This document shows, one piece after another, positions 46,199-55,670 of a DNA stretch of 64,000 bases. Made by a program: the position numbers and the translations under genes. This stretch comes from Pseudomonas sp. PSKL.D1 (lineage in GTDB: Bacteria > Pseudomonadota > Gammaproteobacteria > Pseudomonadales > Pseudomonadaceae), in NCBI RefSeq assembly GCF_028898945.1, contig NZ_CP118607.1:1283501-1347500 (forward strand). Reading direction: 5' to 3'. The first letter of the stretch is position 1. The number at the start of each line of letters is the position of its first letter. A model generated the notes under the pieces. That model did no database searches. It was given only the letters and a program-made list of their open reading frames with translations, and was not told where the DNA came from.

Positions 46199-48362
46199 TG
46201 GCGGCTTGCTGGCGGTCGAGCTGATCGAGGATCGGCCGCAGGTCTGCAAGCGGCACCGGGCGGCTTAGCAGGTAACCTTGCAGGAAGTTGCAGCCGTTGG
46301 CCTCCAGAAACGCGTACTGCTCGATGGTCTCGACGCCTTCGCTGACCACCTGCAGGTGCAGGGTGTGGGCCATGATGATGATGGCTTGCACGATTTCGCG
46401 GTCTTTCTGGCTGCCCGGTACGCCTTGCAGGAACGATCGGTCGATCTTGAGCACATCCAGTGGCAGGTGTTTGAGGTAGGCCAGCGAGGAATAGCCGGTG
46501 CCGAAGTCATCGACCGACAGGCTTACCCCCTGTGCGCGGATGCGTTTGAGCAGGCAGATAGTGCGCTGGATATCGCCCATCAACGCGTTCTCGGTCACTT
46601 CGATTTCCAGGTGGCGGGGCGCAATGCCCGCCTGGAACAGCGCCATCTCTACCTCGTTGGCCAGTGGTTCGTGGCCCAATGTCACTGCCGAGCAGTTCAC
46701 CGTGACTTTGAGGCTGGTGTAGCCGTGACGATGTAGCTGCGCCAGGTCCTCGCAGGCGTGGCGTAGCACCCACAGGTCGAGGTCCACGATCAGGCCGTTG
46801 GCTTCAGCGATGCCGATGAAGCGGTCCGGGCTCAGCAAGCCGTGCTGCGGGTGCTGCCAGCGCACCAGCGCTTCCAGCTTGGCCACCTGGCCGCTTTGCA
46901 GGTCGAAGATAGGCTGGTAGTGCACACACAGGCCGCGTTCTTCCAGCAGGGCCACGCGCAGTTCTTCTTCCAGTTGCAACTCCAGTGTGGCGCGGCTTTT
47001 CAGGCTGTTGTTGAAGAAATGCAGGCTGTTGCGCCCGCTCCCCTTGGACTGATACAGGGCCAGGTCGGCGTGTTTGAGCAGCTCTTCAGCCGTCAGCCCA
47101 TCGTCGGGGTAAATGCTGATGCCGATGCTGGTGGACATGACCATGCGTCGCCCGCTCAGGTCGATCGGGTCTTTCATCCGCTGCATGATGCGCTGCGCCA
47201 GGTGCCGTGCATCGTCGTGGCCCTTGAGGCTGGTGACAACGCAAAACTCGTCGCCGCCAAAGCGAGCGACCAGGTCGTGGCTGCGAGTGGCGGCCTTGAT
47301 GTGGCCCGCGATGACTTTCAGCAGTTGGTCGCCGGCATCATGGCCGAGGCTGTCGTTGATGCGCTTGAAGTGGTCGATGTCGAGGAACATGACCGCCAGC
47401 CGGTCCTGGCTGGGGTCTTGTTCAGCGAGGCGTTCGGCGAACACCTGGTTGAAGCCGCGCCGGTTGATGAGGTTGGTCAGGGCGTCGTAATGGGCCGCTT
47501 GCTGCAACGAGGCTCGGGCCTGGTCCAGCTGGTTGAGCAGCATGCTGTAGCGGCGCAAGTCTTCTTCCTTGCTTTGCAGCTTTTTGTCCGCCAGGGCAGC
47601 GCTGATGCAGCTGCCGCTGATCAACAGGGTGATGAACGCGACCGTCAGCCCCAGTTGCAGGCTGTTATCGCCAGAAGGCAGGCGCAACGCGGTGTCGGCC
47701 GGGATCACCAGGGTCATGGCCGCCATGGCGGTGAAGTGGGTGGCGATGATGCCGCCAGCCATCAGCAGGCTGGCGCCATATTTCATGGCTTGGTGCAATG
47801 TGCCAGCGCCGTTGCGGAAGTAGCGGGCCAACAGCAAGGCCGCAAGGCTGGTGAGCAGGGCGATGGCTGCACTGGTGAGCAACAGGCCGGTTTGGTAGTA
47901 CTGCTGGGCGCCGGTTTGCAAGGCGGCCATGCCGACAAAGTGCATCAGCACGATACCCAGGCCAATGAGCAAGGCACTTTGCAGGTAATGCAGCGGGCGC
48001 ATTTCACTGCGGTCGAGGCTGGACATGGCCAGCCAGGCCACCACCAGGGCAATCAGCAATGAAAGGCCGGTCAGCGAGGCGTCGTAATGCACTTCCAGGG
48101 GGGCCTGGAAGGCCAGCATGCTGATGAAGTGCATGGCCCAGATACCACCGGCGAGGCAGCAGGCGCCGAGCATTCGCCATTGGCGTTGCGCGCGCGGGTT
48201 CTCGCTGTGTGACTGGCGCTCGGCCATGTCGAGCGTGGCAAAGCAGGCAGCGCTGGCCACGGCAAAAGCGATCAGAACCAGTAACGGTTCATGCCTGCAA
48301 TCGATGACGATCCGTCCGGTTGCAGGGAGTTCGGCGAATAGTTGCAGACCCAGCCATTCCAT
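46098..48362 (-). CDS. MHYT-GGDEF-EAL c-di-GMP protein (MucR-like)
   Basis: 754 residues. An N-terminal seven-helix MHYT sensor with repeats MHFISM (about 77), MHFVGM (about 140) and THFTAM (about 208), which may sense O2, NO or CO through copper. Then a GGDEF domain with intact RFGGDEF and an inhibitory RSHD five residues before it, and an EAL domain with KLEALVRWQHP and DDFGTGYSS. Both catalytic motifs look active. The layout matches P. aeruginosa MucR, which controls alginate. The C-terminal coding end overlaps the upstream dehydrogenase by 101 bp. Confidence 0.93.
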   Translation of the reverse strand: MEWLGLQLFAELPATGRIVIDCRHEPLLVLIAFAVASAACFATLDMAERQSHSENPRAQRQWRMLGACCLAGGIWAMHFISMLAFQAPLEVHYDASLTGLSLLIALVVAWLAMSSLDRSEMRPLHYLQSALLIGLGIVLMHFVGMAALQTGAQQYYQTGLLLTSAAIALLTSLAALLLARYFRNGAGTLHQAMKYGASLLMAGGIIATHFTAMAAMTLVIPADTALRLPSGDNSLQLGLTVAFITLLISGSCISAALADKKLQSKEEDLRRYSMLLNQLDQARASLQQAAHYDALTNLINRRGFNQVFAERLAEQDPSQDRLAVMFLDIDHFKRINDSLGHDAGDQLLKVIAGHIKAATRSHDLVARFGGDEFCVVTSLKGHDDARHLAQRIMQRMKDPIDLSGRRMVMSTSIGISIYPDDGLTAEELLKHADLALYQSKGSGRNSLHFFNNSLKSRATLELQLEEELRVALLEERGLCVHYQPIFDLQSGQVAKLEALVRWQHPQHGLLSPDRFIGIAEANGLIVDLDLWVLRHACEDLAQLHRHGYTSLKVTVNCSAVTLGHEPLANEVEMALFQAGIAPRHLEIEVTENALMGDIQRTICLLKRIRAQGVSLSVDDFGTGYSSLAYLKHLPLDVLKIDRSFLQGVPGSQKDREIVQAIIIMAHTLHLQVVSEGVETIEQYAFLEANGCNFLQGYLLSRPVPLADLRPILDQLDRQQAAITACCDTALQGSPDLFADTPGYREVASTARRGH

Positions 48363-48490
48363 TGCTTGCCTCTTCGTCGTGTTGACGCACAGGGGCAGTA
48401 TAGGAAGAGGTGTTTAACCCTTCCTGACTAATGGCGCTTTGATTTCAACGATTTGGATATGTAGTTGATAGCGGGAGGATATAAGGGGTG

Positions 48491-48520
48491 GCCCTATCGT
48501 CGATTGAGCGACGATAGGGC
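48491..48520. terminator. Hairpin after rapA
   Basis: A 12-bp perfect stem (GCCCTATCGTCG) with an ATTGAG loop lies just past the rapA stop on the minus strand. It has no T-run on either side, so termination is less certain than structure. Confidence 0.6.
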
Positions 48521-48529
48521 TTGCACACG

Positions 48530-51376
48530 TCAGCCAGCGACCAGTACGCGGATCGCTTCCAGGCGCAGTGCTGCCTTGTCCAGCATCGCCAGGCCATCTT
48601 CGCGCAGCTTGCGCAAAGCGTCGATCTCGCTGTCACGCACGCTCGGGTTCACGGCTTTGAGCGCTGTCAGGCGTGCCAGTTCTTCGTCAGCCTCGGCAGC
48701 CAGGCGTCGCTGGGCTTCAGCCACGCGCTCCACATGGGTCGGCATGACCTTGGCTTCGCCGCCGCTGATACGCGTGGCGAGCACATCGCGCTGGGCCTGC
48801 ACGAACTTGTTGGCGCTGGCCCGTGGCACGCTTTCCAGCTGGTCGTTCAGGGTTTCGAACGCTACACGCGATGCCAAGTCGTTGCCGTTGGCATCGAGCA
48901 GGCAACGCAACGCCGCGGGTGGCAGATAGCGGCCCAGTTGCAGGCTGCGCGGCGCCACCACTTCGCTGACGAACAACAGCTCCAGCAAGACAGTGCCTGG
49001 CTTGAGCGCTTTGTTCTTGATCAGCGCCACGGCCGTGTTGCCCATCGAGCCGGACAGCACCAAATCCATGCCGCCCTGCACCATGGGGTGTTCCCAGGTG
49101 AGGAACTGCATGTCTTCGCGTGACAGCGCCTGGGCACGGTCGTAGGTGATGGTCACACCTTCGTCGTCGCCCAGCGGGAAGCTGGCGTCGAGCATTTTCT
49201 CGCTCGGCTTGAGGATCAGCGCGTTTTCCGAATGGTCTTCGCTGTCGATGCCAAAAGCGTCGAACAGGGTTTCCATGTAGATCGGCAGGGCGAACTGGTC
49301 GTCTTGCTCAAGGATGGCTTCAACCAGCGCCTGGCCTTCGCCAGCACCGCCGGAGTTCAGCTCCAGCAGGCGGTCGCGGCCACTGTGCAGTTCGGCTTCC
49401 AGGCGCTCGCGCTCACCGCGTGCCTCGGCCACCAGCGCGTCCCAGGCCTTGGCGTCGCCGCCTTCAAGCATTTGCAGCAGACGCGGGCCAAACTGATGTT
49501 GCAGGGCATTGCCGGTCGGGCAGGTATTGAGGAAGGCATTGAGGCCTTCGTGGTACCACTGGAACAGGCGCTCCTGCGGGCTGTCCTGCAGGTACGGGAT
49601 GTGCAACTCAATGGTGTGCTTCTGGCCGATCCGGTCGAGGCGGCCGATGCGCTGTTCGAGCAAGTCGGGGTGGGCCGGCAGGTCGAACATCACCAAGTGA
49701 TGGGCGAACTGGAAGTTGCGGCCTTCACTGCCGATTTCCGAGCAGATCAGCACTTGGGCGCCGAACTCTTCATCGGCGAAGTAGGCGGCGGCGCGGTCGC
49801 GTTCGAGGATGTTCATGCCTTCGTGGAACACGGTTGCCGGGATGCCGGAGCGCACGCGCAAGGCGTCTTCCAGGTCCATGGCGGTTTCCGCATGTGCGCA
49901 GATCACCAATACTTTGGTGCGCTTGAGCATCTTCAGGGTGTCGATCAGCCAGTCGACGCGAGGGTCGAAGCGCCACCAGCGCTCTTCCTCGCTGGCTTCG
50001 CCTTGTGCCTGGAAGGCCACTTCCGGGTACAGCTCGGCATGCTCGCCGGCTGGCAGGATGCCGTATTGCTCCGGGTTGGCCAGCGGGTAGGGGTGCAACT
50101 GGCGCTCCGGGAAGCCCTGGATTGCCGCACGGGTGTTACGGAACAGCACGCGGCCGGTGCCGTGGCGGTCCAGCAGTTCGCGGATCAGGCGGGCACTGGC
50201 CTGGCTGTCGCCATCGCTGACCGCAGCCAGCAGCGCTTCGCCTTCGGCACCCAGGAAGCCCTGGATGGTGGCGTGGGCCTTGGGCGAAAGGCGGCCTTCG
50301 TCGAGCAGCTCCTGTACAGCTTCGGCCACCGGGCGATAGTTTTCGCTCTCGGCGCGGAAGGCGGCCAGGTCGTGGAAACGGTTGGGGTCGAGCAGGCGCA
50401 GGCGCGCGAAGTGGCTGTCCTGGCCGAGTTGTTCCGGGGTGGCGGTGAGCAGCAGCACGCCCGGGATTACCTGGGCCAGTTGTTCGACCAGGCTGTACTC
50501 GGGGCTGGCCTGTTCTTCGTGCCATACCAGGTGGTGGGCCTCGTCGACCACCATCAGGTCCCAACCGGCGGCGAATAGCGCGTCCTGGGCCTTTTCGTCG
50601 TCGACCAGCCACTCCAGTGCCACCAGCGCCAGCTGGGCGTCTTCGAACGGGTTGCTGGCGTCGCTCTCGATAAAGCGTTCAGCGTCGAACAGCGCTACCT
50701 GCAGGTTGAAGCGCCGGCGCATTTCCACCAGCCACTGGTGCTGGAGGTTTTCCGGCACCAGGATCAGCACGCGGCTGGCACGGCCCGAAAGCAGCTGGCG
50801 ATGGATCACCAGGCCGGCTTCGATGGTTTTACCCAGGCCCACTTCGTCGGCCAGCAGTACACGCGGCGCGCTGCGGTCGGCCACTTCGCGGGCAATGTGC
50901 AACTGGTGAGCGATCGGTTGAGCGCGGCAGCCGCCCAGGCCCCACAGCGACGACAGCATTTGCTTGCTGGTGTGTTGCAGGGTGTTGTAACGCAGGCTGA
51001 ACCACGACAGCGGGTCGATCTGGCCGGCAAACAGGCGGTCGCTGGCCAGGCGGAACTGGATGAAGTTCGACAGCTGGGTTTCCGGCAGGGTACGTGCCTG
51101 GTTCTGCTGGTCGAGGCCGTGGTAAACCATCAGGCCGTCGATGTCCTCGACTTCGCGCACGGTCAGCTTCCAGCCTTCGAAGTGCGTGATCTGGTCACCT
51201 GGCGAGAAGCGCACGCGGGTCAGCGGCGCGTTGCGCAGGGAATACTGGCGGGTGTCGCCGGTGGCTGGGTAAAGCACGGTCAGCAAGCGGCCATCCTGGG
51301 CCAGAATGGTCCCCAGGCCAAGCTCCGCTTCGCTGTCGCTGATCCAGCGTTGCCCCGGTTGATACTGCTGCGCCAT
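48530..51376 (-). CDS. rapA: RNA polymerase-associated ATPase RapA (HepA)
   Basis: 948 residues, typical length. Two N-terminal tudor-like domains (about 1-105), then a Swi2/Snf2 motor with Walker [15 protein letters not shown] (Lys183), DEAH box [11 protein letters not shown], and motif [15 protein letters not shown]; the C-terminal RapA domain follows. It recycles stalled RNA polymerase. The start lies 11 bases after GGGAG. All motor motifs are intact. Confidence 0.96.
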   Translation of the reverse strand: MAQQYQPGQRWISDSEAELGLGTILAQDGRLLTVLYPATGDTRQYSLRNAPLTRVRFSPGDQITHFEGWKLTVREVEDIDGLMVYHGLDQQNQARTLPETQLSNFIQFRLASDRLFAGQIDPLSWFSLRYNTLQHTSKQMLSSLWGLGGCRAQPIAHQLHIAREVADRSAPRVLLADEVGLGKTIEAGLVIHRQLLSGRASRVLILVPENLQHQWLVEMRRRFNLQVALFDAERFIESDASNPFEDAQLALVALEWLVDDEKAQDALFAAGWDLMVVDEAHHLVWHEEQASPEYSLVEQLAQVIPGVLLLTATPEQLGQDSHFARLRLLDPNRFHDLAAFRAESENYRPVAEAVQELLDEGRLSPKAHATIQGFLGAEGEALLAAVSDGDSQASARLIRELLDRHGTGRVLFRNTRAAIQGFPERQLHPYPLANPEQYGILPAGEHAELYPEVAFQAQGEASEEERWWRFDPRVDWLIDTLKMLKRTKVLVICAHAETAMDLEDALRVRSGIPATVFHEGMNILERDRAAAYFADEEFGAQVLICSEIGSEGRNFQFAHHLVMFDLPAHPDLLEQRIGRLDRIGQKHTIELHIPYLQDSPQERLFQWYHEGLNAFLNTCPTGNALQHQFGPRLLQMLEGGDAKAWDALVAEARGERERLEAELHSGRDRLLELNSGGAGEGQALVEAILEQDDQFALPIYMETLFDAFGIDSEDHSENALILKPSEKMLDASFPLGDDEGVTITYDRAQALSREDMQFLTWEHPMVQGGMDLVLSGSMGNTAVALIKNKALKPGTVLLELLFVSEVVAPRSLQLGRYLPPAALRCLLDANGNDLASRVAFETLNDQLESVPRASANKFVQAQRDVLATRISGGEAKVMPTHVERVAEAQRRLAAEADEELARLTALKAVNPSVRDSEIDALRKLREDGLAMLDKAALRLEAIRVLVAG

Positions 51377-51507
51377 ACTGCCTGAACTCCCGCGATGAAA
51401 AGCCGGCTATGTTAACGGATCGGCCGGGCGGACCAAAGTCTAGAAGACCATGAGTCTAGCTGTTTCATCGCAGAAAACCGTCTTGACGACGAGGGCTATG
51501 GACTGAC

Positions 51508-52203
51508 ATGCCGCTCACGCACCGCTGGTTGAACGCCTCAATGGCCGTTGGCAGCTTGCTGCTGTTGGCCGCCTGCGAACAGAAAAACTTCGAAACCCTG
51601 CCTGCAATCCCGGTCGAGCAACTTGAAGTGTTGGGCGTGCAAACGCCTATCAAGAGCGTGCACTTTCGCGACCGCGACGGTGAAGGGCTGCTGGTGCTGA
51701 GCCGCAGCGACGGCCAGGCGGTGGATGCCGAGTCCGAGCAGGAAGTCGACAAGGTGGTGCTCAAGGCCACCTTGTATGCGCGAGCCGGTGAAAAGGACGC
51801 GTTCAAGCCGCGCTGGCAGATTGAACAGGAAACCACCTGCCCGGGCCTGGACCTGGATGTCGACTTTTACAGTGACGTTACCGATGTCAGTGACCTGAAC
51901 AAGGACGGCGTCGCCGAAGTGACCGTGGCCAGCCATTCCTTTTGCGGTGGTGGCATCGACCCCCACGACATCGCCATCGAGATGCGCGAAGGCCAGGCCA
52001 GCTACACCATTACCGGGCAGTCACAAATCAGCCCGGCCGGTGAAGAGCCGATTGGCGGCGAGCGTGAAGACAGCGCTTCGCTGAAGAACGCGCCGCAGGC
52101 AGTGCGCGATCACATGGATGCTGTGTGGCAGCAGGTGTACAAGCGGCCCTGGAGCGAGGCCAGCCCGCCCGCCGATGATGACCCGGACGACGAGGCGCAG
52201 TAA
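51508..52203 (+). CDS. Lipoprotein with calcium-binding-like acidic segment, unknown function
   Basis: 231 residues. Lipobox LAAC (Cys23). Central part TCPGLDLDVDFYSDVTDVSDLNKDGVAEVTVASHSFCGGG has an FG-GAP-like DLNKDG loop and a likely Cys-Cys pair, resembling a family annotated M949_RS01915 (surface polysaccharide-linked). The C-terminus is acidic. Exported; role unknown. GGA lies six bases before ATG. Confidence 0.75.
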   Translation: MPLTHRWLNASMAVGSLLLLAACEQKNFETLPAIPVEQLEVLGVQTPIKSVHFRDRDGEGLLVLSRSDGQAVDAESEQEVDKVVLKATLYARAGEKDAFKPRWQIEQETTCPGLDLDVDFYSDVTDVSDLNKDGVAEVTVASHSFCGGGIDPHDIAIEMREGQASYTITGQSQISPAGEEPIGGEREDSASLKNAPQAVRDHMDAVWQQVYKRPWSEASPPADDDPDDEAQ

Positions 52204-52278
52204 TCGCTGTAGAATGCAGGCCATCGCTGCTCAAGTTGGCTGAAGTGTGGCCGATACAGTGGGCACAGGAGAATTTCC

Positions 52279-52611
52279 ATGCTGCCGCCGATCATTCCGC
52301 TCAGTGCTGCCCCGGTGACCTCGCAACAGGACCCGGTCAAGCCGACCCCCGACATCAAGCCGGTGGTCCCCGCGCAGCCTTCGTCCAGTGAAAGTGCCAT
52401 CGACCTCAAGCACCAGCGCGACCCGCAGGAGCAGGCGTTGCTGTTGCGTGACGAACAACGCCGCCAGCAGCAGCGGCGCAACAGCAAGGGCGATGAAGAG
52501 CGCTATGCAGCGGTGCCGGGTGACGAAGTCAATGCCGACAACACCGTGCCGGTGGCGCCGCTGATGGGCGAGCACCCACGCCAGGGGTTGCTGGTCGACA
52601 TCGAAGTCTGA
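52279..52611 (+). CDS. Small Pro/Gln-rich cytoplasmic protein, unknown function
   Basis: 110 residues: a Pro/Val-rich first third, then a charged coiled-coil-like segment (DPQEQALLLRDEQRRQQQRR) and a short tail. No domain recognised. CAGGAGAATTTCC before ATG gives a good start. It lies in a string of small plus-strand genes after the lipoprotein and may be co-transcribed with it. Confidence 0.7.
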   Translation: MLPPIIPLSAAPVTSQQDPVKPTPDIKPVVPAQPSSSESAIDLKHQRDPQEQALLLRDEQRRQQQRRNSKGDEERYAAVPGDEVNADNTVPVAPLMGEHPRQGLLVDIEV

Positions 52612-52678
52612 CACGGGGCTGGTCACGGCTGGCGCCTGGCTTCATCATGCAGGTCTCTGCAGACCGTCGAGCCCACCC

Positions 52679-52840
52679 ATGAGCCAAGACAACCTCATCG
52701 ACTTCGATGCCGAACGTGCCAAGCGCGTCCACGACCTCAAGGAAAAGCGCCTCAACGAGGTGCGCCAGCAGTTCGAACAGGCCATGCCGCTGGGCAAGGC
52801 CAAGAAAAAGAAGCCCAAGGGCAAGCCCAAAAAGCGCTGA
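52679..52840 (+). CDS. 53-residue protein with strongly basic C-terminus
   Basis: MSQDNLIDFDAERAKRVHDL opens a short charged helix and the last 16 residues are almost all Lys, Pro, Gly and Arg (KAKKKKPKGKPKKR). The N-terminal text looks like a conserved small protein in Pseudomonas, which supports it despite a poor ribosome binding site. Could bind nucleic acid; no evidence beyond charge. Ends four bases before the first ANR-type box of ccoM. Confidence 0.7.
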   Translation: MSQDNLIDFDAERAKRVHDLKEKRLNEVRQQFEQAMPLGKAKKKKPKGKPKKR

Positions 52841-52843
52841 AAC

Positions 52844-52857
52844 TTGACGCAGGTCAA
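52844..52857. promoter_or_regulatory. Distal ANR/FNR-type box upstream of ccoM
   Basis: TTGACGCAGGTCAA, a perfect TTGAC-N4-GTCAA dyad, is centred 51 bp upstream of a second copy. Relative to the predicted start it lies near -92.5, a class I activator position. Confidence 0.65.
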
Positions 52858-52894
52858 CCCTGCGCCCGCCTCGCGTGCCCGTCCCCGGGCACCA

Positions 52895-52936
52895 TTGACT
52901 TCGGTCAATTTCCCCCGCCCTTGTTTTCGCTACCTT
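52895..52936 (+). promoter_or_regulatory. ANR/FNR-dependent class II promoter of ccoM (predicted)
   Basis: TTGACTTCGGTCAA (52895-52908) is a perfect dyad of the ANR/DNR half-site. A -10-like TACCTT lies at 52931-52936, 32 bp from the dyad centre, which is the spacing expected when the activator sits at -41.5. Transcription would start near 52943. Confidence 0.72.
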
Positions 52937-52975
52937 GCACACATCAGGCAACGGCAAGCGAATCGGGAGGCCGAC

Positions 52976-53092
52976 ATGTTCTTCGACAACGTGGTTATCG
53001 CCGGTGTGGTGACGGTCGGGTTGATGTTCGCATTCTTTGCCGGCCTGGGCATTTTCATCTGGAAGGACTCGCACAAGCGCAAGCCGCGCTGA
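52976..53092 (+). CDS. ccoM: Cytochrome cbb3 oxidase small subunit CcoM
   Basis: 38 residues: one transmembrane helix (about residues 6-29) after MFFDN and a basic end KDSHKRKPR. Length and sequence fit CcoM, the single-helix subunit found in the Pseudomonas cbb3 oxidase. It would help assembly or stability of the high-affinity oxidase at low oxygen, consistent with the two ANR-type boxes upstream. GGGAGG precedes ATG at six bases. No other cco gene is in the window. Confidence 0.85.
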   Translation: MFFDNVVIAGVVTVGLMFAFFAGLGIFIWKDSHKRKPR

Positions 53093-53124
53093 CCTTCCAG
53101 GTTCATGAGCACGCAAGGCATTTA

Positions 53125-53150
53125 GGGCGACTTCGGTCGCCCATTTTTTT
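53125..53150 (+). terminator. ccoM terminator
   Basis: GGGCGAC-TTCG-GTCGCCC followed by ATTTTTTT. Confidence 0.93.
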
Positions 53151-53179
53151 GTGTGCGTTTTTTGGTGTGATTGGCGGGA

Positions 53180-53361
53180 GTGTTCGTTGGGTTTGAGATC
53201 GAGCGCCGCTGTGCGCCGCATCGCGGATAAATCCGCTCCTACAGGCGAGCGCCTGGCGTCACAGGTTCGGCACGTTGCACATTGTATGAGCGGATTTACC
53301 GAGACGTCGGACCGCCGCGATACGGCGCGCAGCGGCGCTCGATCTCAAACCCGACAAACAC
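53180..53361. repeat. Composite element: 47-bp inverted arms around a REP
   Basis: The arms at 53180-53226 and 53315-53361 are reverse complements with four mismatches in 47 bp, containing TTTGAGATCGAGCGCCGCTG. Between them is a REP (CGGATAAATCCGCTCCTACAGG) and a decayed partner (TGAGCGGATTTACC). A common P. putida-group repeat arrangement. Confidence 0.85.
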
Positions 53362-53477
53362 CGCAGGGCGAACACCCCGACATAAAGATGATTAGCTAGC
53401 TAATTATTCATTCCCGCATTATCCTTCCCACCCATTGTCTATCGTTAACCTCACCATCCCCCCGCAAGGTCCGATTC

Positions 53478-55466
53478 GTGCCAATCACCTTCCAGGCCCT
53501 GTTCGCACCCAGCAACGCCGCCATCAAGTTCGCCATCAAGACCCTGCTCGGTGGCGGCCTGGCGTTGTGGCTGGCCATGCGCTGGGGGTTGGAGCAACCG
53601 TCCTGGGCATTGATGACCGCGTTCATCGTGGCCCAGCCATTGTCGGGCATGGTGGTGCAGAAGGGCCTGGCGCGGTTGGCTGGCACATTGGTCGGCACCT
53701 GCATGTCGGTGGTGTTGATGGCCCTGTTCGCCCAAACCCCATGGCTGTTTCTCATTGCTTTGGCCCTGTGGCTGGCCCTGTGCACGGCGGCGTCCACGCA
53801 GCTGCGCAGTGCCTGGGCGTATGCCTTCGTATTGGCCGGCTACACCGCCGCCATTATCGCCTTGCCCGCGATCAGCCACCCGCTGCAGGTGTTCGACCAG
53901 GCCGTGGCGCGCTGTACCGAGATTTGCCTGGGTATTTTTTGCGCAACCGCCACCAGCGCCTTGTTGTGGCCCATGCGCGTCGAGCAGCAACTGGCGGGCC
54001 AGGCACGTCAGGCCTGGCAGCAAGGGTTGCAGGCAGGTAGCGCAATGCTTGGCGGCGAGGACGAAGCGCGCAAAGGCCTGCTGGAAATCCTGGGGCGCGT
54101 CGTGGCCATTGATGCCCAGCGCGAACACGCCTGGTTCGAAGGGCCACGAGGGCGCCAGCGAGCCAGGGGTATTCGCGGGCTGAGCCAGAAGCTGATGGTG
54201 TTGCTGCGCATTGCGCGCTCGGTACGCCGGCAGTGGCGGCAACTGGATGAACATGAAGCCGCACGCCTGGCCCCCTGGCTGGAGGAAGTGCGGGCGTTGC
54301 TGGCCAAGCCGGACCAGCCGAGCCTGCTGGTACTGCGCCAGCGCGTGTGGGATGCCGCGCAGGGCGAGCAGATCACCTCGGCCGAGCACTTCTGCCTGGC
54401 CCGCATGGCTTTGTTGCTGGACTATGCCATGGCCGCCACACGGGCGCTCGACGACGTTGAGGCGGGCAGGGCGCCCAAGGATGTGCCCCAGGGCTTGGCC
54501 GTGCATCGGGACTGGTCGCTGGCCTTGCTGTTCGGCTCGCGTAGCGCGTTGGCGTTTTTGGTGATGAGTGCCTTCTGGCTGGCCACCGCCTGGCCATCCG
54601 CACCGGGCGGGCTGGTGCTGACGTGCGTGGTCTGCAGCCTGTTTGCCAGCCGGGAAAACGGTGCGCAGATCGGTTTGAGCTTTTTACGGGGCATTTTGCT
54701 TGCGATCCCCGCCGCATTCCTGGTGGGGCAGATCCTGCTGCCGCAGTGGAGCAGCTTCGCCATGCTCTGCTTAGGGATGGGCGTGCCGTTGTTTCCAGGG
54801 GCGTTGGGCATGGCGCACCCGCGTACAGGGGCAACAGCTACCTCTTATTGCCTGCATTTCATCGTACTGGTGTCGCCCCTTAACGCCATGCAGTTTGGTG
54901 TGGCGAGCATGCTCAACAGCGCCTTGGCCATGCTGGTTGGGGTGGGCGCCGCGGTAATGGCCTTTCGCTTGTTGGTGTTGCGCCACCCGGCCTGGCTTGG
55001 CAGGCGCTTGCGGGCCGCGACCCAAAGCGACCTTGTGCGCCTGACCCGGCGAGACCTGCGCGGTGCCGACAGCTGGTTTGGCGGGCGCATGGCCGACCGC
55101 CTGATGCAGTTGGCCCGCCAGGCAGGCGAGTTGCCGGAGGCCGAACGCAAGCGCTGGGACGATGGCCTGCATGGCCTGGATATTGGCGACGAACTGGTCC
55201 ACCTGCGTATGTGCCTTGCCGTCGCGCAAGCGCCGCTGGGGGCAGCCGAGCGGGAGTACCTGAAACACGTCGAGGCCGTGTTGGCCGATGGGCCGGCAGC
55301 AGGCCGGGGGCATCGCCTGGATGCGGTCAGCGAGCAGTTCCTGGCCGCCCTGCGACGCCAGTCGGCCAGTGACCCGTTGCGCCTGGCCGAAGGGGCGGTG
55401 CTGCAGTTGCAGAAAAGCTGGGGCAAATGGTGCCGCTGGCAGGAGGACGCCCATGGGCTTGCGTGA
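53478..55466 (+). CDS. FUSC/AaeB-type aromatic acid efflux membrane protein
   Basis: 662 residues from GTG. Two sets of membrane helices (about 15-165 and 355-505) separated by a soluble helical region, and a soluble C-terminal domain: the layout of FUSC-family p-hydroxybenzoate efflux proteins. Start sequence FAIKTLLGGGLALWLAMRWGLEQPSWALMTAFIVAQP is characteristic. It overlaps the next gene by 14 bp and, with the DUF1656 and HlyD-like genes, forms an AaeB-AaeX-AaeA-like efflux unit. Substrate unknown. Confidence 0.9.
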   Translation: MPITFQALFAPSNAAIKFAIKTLLGGGLALWLAMRWGLEQPSWALMTAFIVAQPLSGMVVQKGLARLAGTLVGTCMSVVLMALFAQTPWLFLIALALWLALCTAASTQLRSAWAYAFVLAGYTAAIIALPAISHPLQVFDQAVARCTEICLGIFCATATSALLWPMRVEQQLAGQARQAWQQGLQAGSAMLGGEDEARKGLLEILGRVVAIDAQREHAWFEGPRGRQRARGIRGLSQKLMVLLRIARSVRRQWRQLDEHEAARLAPWLEEVRALLAKPDQPSLLVLRQRVWDAAQGEQITSAEHFCLARMALLLDYAMAATRALDDVEAGRAPKDVPQGLAVHRDWSLALLFGSRSALAFLVMSAFWLATAWPSAPGGLVLTCVVCSLFASRENGAQIGLSFLRGILLAIPAAFLVGQILLPQWSSFAMLCLGMGVPLFPGALGMAHPRTGATATSYCLHFIVLVSPLNAMQFGVASMLNSALAMLVGVGAAVMAFRLLVLRHPAWLGRRLRAATQSDLVRLTRRDLRGADSWFGGRMADRLMQLARQAGELPEAERKRWDDGLHGLDIGDELVHLRMCLAVAQAPLGAAEREYLKHVEAVLADGPAAGRGHRLDAVSEQFLAALRRQSASDPLRLAEGAVLQLQKSWGKWCRWQEDAHGLA

Positions 55467-55659
55467 ATGGGCGCTGGGTGGCGTGCTGCTCAGCCCGTTT
55501 CTGATCTATGTATTGATGGCGCTGGTGCTTACCGGCCTGCTGCGCCTGGTGGTTCAGGCCACGCCATTGGGGCGTTGGGTTTGGCACGAAGCGTTGTTCG
55601 ACGCGGCGTTGTTCGTTTGCGTGCTGTACCTGGTGGTTCGCCTGCTGGGGCCTTTGTAA
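55453..55659 (+). CDS. DUF1656 (AaeX-like) small membrane protein
   Basis: 68 residues, two helices (about 11-35 and 46-66). MGLREWALGGVLLSPFLIYVLMALVLTGLLRL fits DUF1656/AaeX. ATG 55453 has an excellent AGGAGG within the FUSC gene and fixes the start. Accessory to the efflux pump. Confidence 0.9.
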   Translation: MGLREWALGGVLLSPFLIYVLMALVLTGLLRLVVQATPLGRWVWHEALFDAALFVCVLYLVVRLLGPL

Positions 55660-55670
55660 GGAGTGATTCG

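Larger units (their letters stand above)
53093..53477. other. 385-bp intergenic region with terminator and composite repeat
   Basis: Between ccoM and the FUSC gene. Holds the ccoM terminator (53125-53150) and the inverted composite repeat (53180-53361). The last 115 bp before the GTG start show no promoter I would call. Confidence 0.6.

Noticed and set aside
49232..50578. 448-codon plus-strand frame inside rapA
   Set aside because: Shadow frame; RapA motor motifs on the minus strand are complete.
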